A stretch of DNA of 64,000 nt, from contig JAHBBC010000015.1 in assembly GCA_019915015.1 (NCBI GenBank), positions 744,001 to 808,000 of the forward strand, read 5' to 3'. The notes under the pieces are model-generated. The model was not told the origin of the DNA and ran no database searches. It was given only the letters and a program-made list of their open reading frames with translations. The translations under genes and the position numbers were made by a program. Shown here piece by piece: positions 56,382 through 64,000 of the stretch; position 1 is the first letter of the stretch, and each line of letters starts with the position of its first letter. The DNA comes from Auriscalpium vulgare (lineage: Eukaryota > Basidiomycota > Agaricomycetes > Russulales > Auriscalpiaceae).

Positions 56382-56742
56382 CATTTTGCAGCTTTGCCTT
56401 CCTGTTGCCTTCCTTCCCAATTTCAATTTCATTGCTTTGCTCTCGTGTCTCATGCACTCTCGTGGGCAATGCTCCGGCAGGCAGGTAACGTGGCTGCCCT
56501 CCGGTGAGCTTTGACCTTCATGGAGCGTTCTGATTGGTTGCACTCCCTCCTCAAAAACATCCTTTGTATCGTGGCTACAGCATCTGTGTCGCCACCTGTT
56601 GGTCAAAGCTGCGCCCGCAATACACATCAATGCGGGAAGCATTCTCGCATTGTGCTTCTCATCGTGCATAAAACTCTCGCCATGGGTCTGGCAGAGACCC
56701 CATCACTTTCTGCCCACAGTCATTCCGATTCGCCAAATCACG

Positions 56743-58061
56743 ATGTTCTCCCGCCTCTGGGTTCCACCCGGTTGCGAACCACCTCCCCCTGTTACTCCCA
56801 CAATTGCCGTCTGGTGGGCATCGCTCCCGGCTCTTCACCGCAACCTCGGCATCTGCATATTCCTTGTCTTCGCAATTCTCCTGCTCCTCTTCGTGATCGG
56901 CTTTTTCAACCTCCGACGGGAACTCCACATACTGCAGAAGGCCCGTTCCTACGACCTCGCCCTCCATGCAGCGCGCTCTAGTGAGCTCAACTCAGCAGTT
57001 GCTAGAGCGACATCCACCCAGGGCGAGATTCAATGCCTCCAACGCCTGCTCGACACGCGCCAGGGCGAGTTTCAACGCCTCCAACGCCTGTTCGACACGG
57101 TCTCGTCAAATCATCGGGCCGTCTACTACGCGCATCGGAAATCCCTGAGCACTATCGCGGCAGGGCAGCGCTGGGCCACGGACATGAATGCAGCCTTTAA
57201 CCAGTTCGCGGCGGATGCGCAGTGCGGCTACGACGCTCTCCTAGTCAAGTATGAGGTATGCATGCTTCTTCGACTGACATAATGGGGCGAGTCTTGACAC
57301 TTATTCTTGGACAGGATATGATGGCCAAATGCCGCAAGTTGACCGCGAAGTGTAAGAATATGACGGCGGAACGCCGCAAACTAATGCAAGAGCGACAAGC
57401 GGATGCGGACAAGGCGAGCATCAAGGCGAGCATCTCATCCAGTTTTGCGCGACACCTGAGACTGACTCTGCCACTTTGGAAGATTCATCAACTCCGGATC
57501 ACTCTGGGCGCTCTGGGGAGGGCCCTTAAAGTGGTCAAGGAGCGGATGGGATGGGAGGGGCTACTCATACGCGAGGAAGCTCCTGACTGGACCACGCCCG
57601 CCCCCGCCCCTTCTCCTGTCAATTTCGACAGTGCTCTCAAGAACATTGCAACACTCAACGACACCATAAGAGCGCAGGGGAACTTCATCCACGTGCAGAC
57701 GATGACAATCGAGCTTCTTGAGAAGGAGCGCGTTGTGGCCATGCAACAGGGCGTCGACGCCATGCAGAAGCGCGACGGGGAGTTCGCGTACATTCTCCAA
57801 GAGACCGAGACGCTGCTCCGCCATTGCAAATGCAAGGACGAAGTCGAGGCAACTTCAAGCGAGAAGGACAAGCAGATTTGCTTGCCCATGGATGGATTCC
57901 GTGGTGCATTGTCCACCCTCGATGACGAATCCTCCACCACCGAATCCAGCGCCGGCGAGGCGACCTTGGCCACAGCCCCATTTACTCCTGATCTCGAGAA
58001 GCCGACTGCCCTTGACGTTCCTGACGCCGAAGTTTGCCTGGCTCTTGTACGCCTATCTTAG
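56743..58061 (+). CDS. Membrane-anchored coiled-coil protein, second gene
   Basis: ATG 56743 starts MFSRLWVPPGCEPPPPV. A single TM (FLVFAILLLLFVIGFFNL) follows around residues 35-55, then long coiled-coil sequence with two near-identical 13-residue blocks (GEIQCLQRLLDTR and GEFQRLQRLFDTV). One intron (57257-57314). Exon 2 starts DMMAKCRKLTAKCKNMTAER and stays heptad-rich to about 57830, then becomes acidic Ser/Thr-rich to TAG 58059-58061. The architecture parallels the gene at 44277-47159. The family is not recognised. An upstream frame lacks an ATG, so the chosen start is well placed just before the TM. Confidence 0.65.
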
Positions 58062-58564
58062 CGAGTGGCTAGTAGTGTTACAACTTTCAACCTTCATTTC
58101 TTTGTAATTCTTCGTATCTTTGCCTTGCTTCCGTGGCTTTGTTTTGTGTATTTGTATCTTTTCTTCTTATTATCTATATATATACTGTATATGACATGTC
58201 GCTGTAGAGTCTATCCCATGTAGCTAAATTGGTGATTCAATTGTGAACGTGCACATCTTCCTTGTCCCAGAAGATATAGTGATGTCTTGCTTCTTTACCG
58301 CCACGGTCTTCATGGACATTATGTACGAGTTGACGCGTTGACGTGTCTTGTATCCTTCGTGGGCACCTCCACGAGCCCTAATCAAGAAGTGTTTACACTG
58401 TTGGTGAGTTGGACGGGAATATCGAATCACGAAGTATGAAAGTCATGTAGGCGGGGACCGATTCAGAGTAGTCCGCAGCTGAGAACGGGGTGAGGCGATA
58501 GATGGATCAATTTCGTTGAACTGTGCAGTCATGCGTTTAGAACAAAATAAATATTGAGATCCGT
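58062..58564. other. Intergenic; 3' flanks
   Basis: TATATATA-rich 3' flank of the coiled-coil gene (about 58170-58190) and downstream flank of the U6 gene. No gene seen. Confidence 0.5.
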
Positions 58565-58608
58565 AGATCTACCACTCTGAAACAGCGTGTCATCCTTGTG
58601 CAGGGGCC

Positions 58609-58639
<31 letters not shown>

Positions 58640-58666
58640 TTCGTATGCATCCCCGAAGGGAGCGTT
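58565..58666 (-). ncRNA. U6 spliceosomal snRNA
   Basis: The minus strand reads CGCTCCCTTCGGGGATGCAT (5' stem-loop), GAAAAAATTGGAACGATACA, GAGAAGATTAGCATGGCCCC and TGCACAAGGATGACACGC. These include the invariant ACAGAGA box (58619-58625 on the plus strand as TCTCTGT) and the AGC and AAGGATGACACGC elements that pair with U4 and form the catalytic internal stem-loop. U6 is the catalytic core RNA of the spliceosome. The 3' part after GACACGC differs from animal U6, as is common in fungi. The 5' and 3' ends are estimates. No clear TATA box was seen upstream. Confidence 0.9.
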
Positions 58667-58842
58667 TGAATTTGCTTAGAGTAGAGCCACACAAGCGCAA
58701 GAACGCATTTTGCTTGAGCGGCGGGTGTGAGCTCGGCAACTTCCGAACAACATGGCCACCGTAACGCATCGTTCCAGATACTCAAGCAATAATGAGACAG
58801 GACAAGGACCTACAAAGTACATAAAAAGGAGACATACTACGT

Positions 58843-60364
58843 TCAATGCCAGTGCCGAACCTGCAACCCGGCGATGTACTCGATATCGTAGTATTCGCCT
58901 TTGATAAGCTTTGCTGTGCCGTAGCTCTTCACGCGAGCTGCCTCCCATCTACGTACGATGCGTTCAGAGAAATGAACATGTCATGCGGTTGCTGCTAAGA
59001 CTTACTCGTCGGATGTTGGTACCTTGCCGTCGAAGATCTTCCGACCCTCCTCCTGAACCTTCTTGGAAGGCAGTATCTCGAGCGGGACGCCATTGATGAA
59101 GTGCGCGAAATGGAAGACCCCGAGCCGCCGGTAGTGTATCTGATCTTGCGGAGGTTGCACTACTGTGGGCAGGGAAAGCAGGGTAAGTCGCGAGTGCGAT
59201 GAAAAGCTAGGTCGGCACTGACCTCGGTGGATGGTGCCTTTCAATAGTCCTCCGGACATAAAGGACAGCTGATCACCTATGTTTATGACCAGGGCACCGT
59301 CGCGATGCTAGGAGCACAGATGAGGGAGATTTTAAAGTGGAGCGAAGAGTATCCGAACCTTCACATATCGCCATTTCCCGTCAGGCATGAGGATTTGTAG
59401 GGCCGTGATAGGCTGAGACACCAGAGTGCTGATGGAATTGAAGTCCGTATGACCGTTGAGCATGACGTTGTTGGTCTTGGAGGCCTCGTCCGTACTAAGA
59501 GAATCATATATCATATACCGCAGCAACTGATCAAGTTATTTTTAGTCGATCTTCGAGTTCAGATAGTGCAGACACACATCGTCGCCGGTGCGCCCTTCGC
59601 TGTCCGAGTGAAGACCCCATAGATACCCATCAGGCAAGCCGAGAACCGCGTCGATGAGGTTCAGCACACGACGGAGGACCTTTTGCCGTGTTTCCTATGC
59701 GTTTCGCTCAATATCAGGCTCCGTGAGAGGTACACCGTGCTCCTACCTCAAGGAATGCCTTCACGTCGTCTATGTATGGCTGCAGAGGCTTCGGATGGCG
59801 GGTCACAGGGTCTATACTGTTTGATGTTCAGATATTATATATGCAAGCGCGTGTCGGGCTTACTGATTGAGATAGAAGTTATAGTGCTCGATTTTGTCTC
59901 TAACGCCGTCCTTGATTTCCCAGTAGTTCTGCAACTATCAGAGATGTAGACGTGTGAGGCAGGAAAAATAGTGCAATGATAATGATACAGACTTTGTACC
60001 CGATGAACGAGCCCTCCTCGGCGATCGGAGCGCGGTGTGCCTCCTTCTCCCCCCGGGAGACGCCGTCGAAAGTCAACTGTCCGATGGAGAACTGACGATC
60101 GAGCTGCATGAATGAGCACATTTAGAGATCCCATGCGAAAGGCTCAGAACTGCTGGTGCGCACCGTTTCCTGCGGGATACCATGCCCAATTACGTAGAAG
60201 AACCCGTCGCGCTGCAGAGCAGTAGACACTGTCTTGACGAGCTCGGCGGGTTGGGTATCATAGAGCGAGAGATCAACCGTCAAAATGTCCGCCCATTCAA
60301 ACGTCTCTGATGACAATGCGGGTGCCCTCCACTTTGGAAGCTCTGGCGCAGCGGATGCGGACAT
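58843..60364 (-). CDS. 2-oxoglutarate/Fe(II) oxygenase, isopenicillin-N-synthase-like
   Basis: ATG 60364 starts MSASAAPELPKWRAPAL. VSTALQRDGFFYVIGHGIPQ is the N-terminal DIOX_N motif. After several short introns come GSFIGYKV, NYWEIKDGVRDKIEHYNFY and LIDAVLGLPDGYLWGLHSDS, then the jelly-roll core. The first metal ligands lie in NGHTDFNSISTLVSQP (HxD); the strand LQILMPDGKWRYV is followed by the exon HRDGALVINIGDQLSFMSGG. The distal His is in LLKGTIHRV, and YRRLGVFHFA supplies the substrate-side Arg. The end reads EYIAGLQVRHWH with TGA at 58843-58845. Such enzymes hydroxylate or desaturate small molecules; the substrate is unknown. Eight or so exons, intact. Confidence 0.8.
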
Positions 60365-60855
60365 GATTGTCCTCAGATGAGGTCAATGTGGATGTCTTAG
60401 TACACCATTGCGCAGGTCGTATTTATCTATCTCACGATGCTTGATCTCCGCAGTAGACACTCCGCAGAGTGACTGAGTCATGTCTGAAGAGGCTGGAGGG
60501 GTGGTAGTAATAGTATCATCAACTGACCAAGTTGCGCGAGAGCACGTCATAGCGCGAGATATATAGAACCTTACCTTGGCCGGAGCGTCATTTTATGTCG
60601 CGATATGATCTTCGTCGAGTCGTTCAATAAAAATGATTCAGAGATAGTCGCTCATCGCTCGGTCAGGATGACATGGTAACAAGCTGCAAGGGCTGGCACA
60701 GCCGGCCGCGACTCGACTCGCGCACTATGTAGTAGCCCGGCGGCCCGGCCGGCGGCGGCAGCATATCATATGATCATGATCAAGGCTGGCAGAAGTGCAG
60801 GCAGGCCCCTCTGAGGCTCCGAAGCTCCCACAGCACTTGGTCTGCTACCACCACG
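60365..60855. other. Intergenic between divergent genes
   Basis: Promoter region for the oxygenase (minus) and the GST (plus). A GGCCCGGC-type GC-rich stretch lies near 60735. No gene seen. Confidence 0.4.
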
Positions 60856-62022
60856 ATGTCTTCAGGAAAGGATTCAGGAAAAACTTATCATCTCAGCTGC
60901 ACGGGCGATGCTCTCGAGACTGTGAACAAGCACACGGACGAGCGGGATATCACTTTGTTCGGGAGTTGCTTCTGTCCTTTCGTCCAGGCACGCTCAAACC
61001 CAGCGAGGGCTCCAAACGAATTTCTGATTTCTGATCCAGAGAGTGTGGGTGGCCTTCGAGTACCTTGGGATCCCGTACAAAGTGAGTGATACCTCTGTCG
61101 GATCGGATAGTCGTGCAGACTGACTTGCTACTTATTGACCAGTATTGTACGGTCGCTGATGCTGATTGCGCCGAATGCGACTCATTCATGACATCTGCTA
61201 GATGAAGTGGACCCGTACAAGAAGCCGAAAGATCTCCTTGACGTCTCTCCCAAGGGTCTTGTACCTGGCCTCAGGCTGAACTATTTAAATCCACCACGCC
61301 CGTTGAACGAGAGCACTGTAATTCTGGAGTACCTTGAAGAGTGAGCATCTATTTCTGTAGCAACTCGTCGTCATTGCCGATGCGACTCAAGTCTGGCCGC
61401 AAACACCACGGGCCGCACGCTTCTTCCTTCACACACCGACCCATACGCTCGTGCGCTCGTCCGCCTACAGGCCGATCATGTCAGCCGCACGCTCGTCCCT
61501 GCGTTTTACCGTTTTCTTCAAGGCGACGAGACCAAGGAGGCCGAGGCCAGGACTGAACTGGATGCTGCACTCCAGCAACTCATCCATCTCTTGAATGACG
61601 CCGAGCAGAAGATCGACGCAGGAGTGGGCTCTGGCTTGTGGAGTGACAGCGGCGAGCTGAACTGGTTGGACGTTATGGTGGCACCATGTGCGTCATCTTG
61701 GTCGGCGCCTGCTGTTCTATTGAACAGAGGTACAGGGATATTTCGCGCGTCCAATGTCCTCTTGCACTATCGCGCCTTCGAGCTTCCTGAGGATCCGAAG
61801 TTCAGGGCATGGACACAGCGGTTGATTTTACACCCTGCGTTCAAAGCAACGACAAGCACAGAGGACCTATATGTTGATAGCTATGAAAGGTCGGCATATC
61901 AACGTCCTTCTCTCTTTATCTTAGTGTTTCGTCTGATACCTGAGAACCTCAGATACGCCTATAATCGTCCGAACACTAGCCAGGTTGCGAACGCGATCAA
62001 TACTGGACGTGGCTTGCCTTGA
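60856..62022 (+). CDS. Glutathione S-transferase, omega-like
   Basis: ATG 60856. The thioredoxin-like N-domain has DITLFGSCFCPFVQ, where CPF holds the Cys expected in omega-type GSTs. It is spliced through an intron beginning GC (60988-61039) into RVWVAFEYLGIPYKYYEVDP, KPKDLLDVSPKGLVPGLRL and ESTVILEYLEE, which contains the glutathione-binding ES pair. The helical C-domain includes GRTLLPSHTDPYARALVRLQ, HVSRTLVPAFYRFLQGDETK and ELNWLDVMVAP, ending NTGRGLP with the stop at 62022. Omega GSTs perform thiol-transferase and deglutathionylation reactions in the cytosol and are expanded in wood-decay fungi, where they are linked to detoxification; that role is family inference. Confidence 0.85.
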
Positions 62023-62298
62023 AATCCAAAGCATTGTTGCGGATGCGCTAGATTCTTACAGAATGAAGCATACTATAGTACTATGGATTGGGATGACGAC
62101 ATGTGTACGAATATATCGAGTTCAGAATCTGGCTCAATATGCCCAGCTTGTACATTGCTATAGCCCATGAGATATTGATGATTTTGATGTCCTCCTGCGA
62201 TGGACCGGTGCATTAGTTATTGCGTTAAATAATCAGGCTTGCAGACTGCAACCCCGCGAATTGGCTCTGAGTCTGAGATCTACGCGCCTTGAATAATC

Positions 62299-62334
62299 AC
62301 CTTCACCTTCACCTTCACCTTCACCTTCAGCATC
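62299..62334. repeat. CACCTT hexanucleotide microsatellite
   Basis: Six perfect copies of CACCTT in the gap between the GST gene and the SET-MYND gene. Confidence 0.9.
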
Positions 62335-62458
62335 ATCATCACAAGGCTTTCATTGACTTGACTTCAGACACTGCATCTCAGTTTATTGAAATGTGAGCAT
62401 CAATGGCTTGTTGTGTAGCAAAATCCTCACAGACACTCACCTGGCAGCGCAACTTGCG

Positions 62459-64000
62459 ATGTCGTTATTAGGTCTACGTGCAGAACGACAGGCCAAAGAC
62501 GCTAAGTCCTTCGTCAAAGCCGACCCACAGCATCTCGATGAAAATACAAGGACTCTTGAAAAGGCAGCGTTATCCATATCTGCCACCGACGCCGTTGAAG
62601 CCGAGGCAGCCGAGCCGCTGTACCACAGCCTCCCTCCATCCATCCACATACGCACCTCCCCAGAACGCGGTCGCGGGATCTGGGCGACGCGCACTCTGAA
62701 AAGAGGTGAGCTCAGACCGCCATACTCCCGAAAGGATGTCTGACGAATACCAGGTGAGATCATCTTCCGCGCCAAGCCGCACACCCATGTCCTCGCCACG
62801 AAGAATCTCGAGCATTACTGCTCGTCATGTGTTGCACCTGCGCCGGAGGTTGGTTTAAAGCGTTGTACCCGATGTCGCGTACTCTGGTATTGCAACCCGT
62901 GAGTGTCAGTGGATACAACGAACGTACAGAGCTCATTTAATGGTTTCCTAGACTTGCCAAAACAACGACTGGGCGGCGCATAAGCAGGAGTGCACAGCTA
63001 TGCAGAGATGGGCTGCCGGGGCACCGTCTTCCGACGTTGCGATCCCTACAGAGCCCATCAGGTGCATAGGCCGCATACTCTGGAGGAAGCAAAAGAAGGG
63101 CCCGAACAGTGTTTGGGTACGCACACCTCGTCCCATTGCTTCCTGACCTTCCCTCATATTGCTCTCAGGCGCGAGAGGTCGATGCAATGCAGTCTCGTAC
63201 GTCCTTACTCCAAGTCCTAGAATCGCACTCCTCATCTATTATGAAGACAGGACGAAACTGCCGCCCTCGGCCACGGAATCACACACCCACCCCTCGCACG
63301 CCGTCATCCGCTACCTCGGGCTCACTGCACCATCCGAGCTGGGCGCCTTCGGCATGCATTCCGCCGCCGACATTACGGACGTGATCTTCCGCCTTCTCCC
63401 GCGTGCGTCTTTTTCTACCTATTAACCCGTGTACGCTACATACGCCGTATGGGGTTGTTTCAGTTCGCGACAAACTCCATCACGTACGTCGCCCTCGTTG
63501 ACCCTCTGGGCGTCTCTGTATCGCCTTCAGTGGCACTCATCAATCACTCGTGTGAGCCAAACGCCGTCGTCGTGTTCCCACGCGCGTCTAGCGCCCCTGC
63601 GAACGACGAGCCTGCGATGCATGTTGTCGCGCTGCGGGATATAGCGACTGATGAAGAGGTGCGCGCCGTGCGCATTGCACCTCCAGTGAGAGCTGGGTGT
63701 GGCTCCAGGTCTTCACCGCATACATCGATACCACGCTGCCTATGCGCAAAGACAGGAAGCATTGTCTGCGACGTACAATTTCGCTTGCAAGTGCAGCCTC
63801 TGCTCGAAGCATCCGGCGCGGCGAACGGCAGCGACCCTCGTGAGGCCATATGGTGCCTGAAGTCCTGCGGAGGCTCATGTCCCTTTCCAACCGAAGGTTG
63901 CACGGTCCTGTTGTCCGCGCAGGGCCCTTGCGTGTGCAGATGACGGCGGCGTCGACGGTGCCGCTGATCCCTCGCCGTGCGCGGTCCTGGCGGCTCCCGC
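62459..64000 (+). CDS. SET-MYND protein (SMYD-like), partial at window end, with two apparent frameshifts
   Basis: ATG 62459 starts MSLLGLRAERQAKDAKSF. The SET N-part is SIHIRTSPERGRGIWATRTL, spliced to GEIIFRAKPHTHVLA. The MYND zinc finger has CSSC, then CTRCRVLWYCNPTCQNNDWA and HKQEC. The SET core has FATNSITYVALVDPLGVSVS, then PSVALINHSCEPNAVVVFP (NHSC, the AdoMet/Zn core). After an intron at about 63659-63708 comes VFTAYIDTTLP. The family then expects YAQRQEALSATYNFACKCSLC, which lies in a different frame (from about 63735), and DPREAIWCLKSCGGSCPFPTE lies in yet another (from about 63835). Two single-base losses would explain this. SMYD proteins methylate lysines. Whether this copy is functional is unclear, and its 3' end is beyond the window. 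Confidence 0.7.

Noticed and set aside
62393..62743. Earlier start for the SET-MYND gene at 62393
   Set aside because: The upstream part of that frame opens without an ATG at its first codon and lacks family similarity; ATG 62459 gives a sensible N-terminus.

Overview
The window is nuclear DNA of a filamentous basidiomycete, most likely an Agaricomycete and possibly of the Polyporales. It has dense genes with many short (about 48-70 nt) GT..AG introns and families typical of that group: FunK1 kinase, DUF6533 membrane proteins, an intracellular-type tyrosinase, an arrestin-like protein, S10 carboxypeptidase, F-box proteins and a SET-MYND protein. A U6 snRNA is present. There are no bacterial-style operons. 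The species call is inference; no database was searched.

Layout. 0.6-3.8 kb: Ser/Pro-rich single-pass membrane protein. 3.9-4.6 kb: TIR element. 5.2-7.7 kb (minus): a UTP5/WDR43-like WD40 gene whose frame runs by a good intron into an uncharacterised protein carrying HETFH. 7.8-8.35 kb: decayed copy of the 3' end of the 44-47 kb gene, plus a 100-bp MITE. 8.5-16.3 kb (minus): three DUF6533 membrane genes, the last two a recent tandem duplication, with an acidic nuclear-type gene (11.4-12.2 kb, plus) between. 17.3-19.9 kb: FunK1 kinase pseudogene. 20.3-24.0 kb (minus): large disordered protein with a SANT-like segment.

24.7-37.2 kb: a 2-kb inverted duplication carrying two nearly identical Ser/Thr kinase genes. 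Its 8.4-kb spacer holds tyrosinase (minus) and an APH-fold kinase with a 14-nt microexon (plus). 37.2-38.7 kb is gene-poor. 39.0-40.5 kb: arrestin-like gene. 41.5-43.6 kb: serine carboxypeptidase with a non-canonical donor. 43.8-44.24 kb: minisatellite of six 30-bp units. 44.3-47.2 kb (minus): TM plus coiled-coil protein. 47.5-48.3 kb (minus): macro-domain protein. Then two F-box-like genes, an unknown gene, a DUF4139/DUF4140 protein, a frame interrupted by one TAG, another TM/coiled-coil protein, U6 snRNA, a 2-oxoglutarate oxygenase, an omega-like GST, and a SET-MYND gene cut by the window edge and carrying two apparent frameshifts.

How the genes relate. No metabolic cluster is evident: no PKS, NRPS, terpene synthase or dedicated transporter. 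The main theme is local duplication and decay: the inverted kinase pair, the DUF6533 array, the dispersed gene-end fragment, the broken FunK1 gene and small TIR elements. Exon boundaries were inferred by eye from frame continuity and splice consensus and may be off by a few bases.
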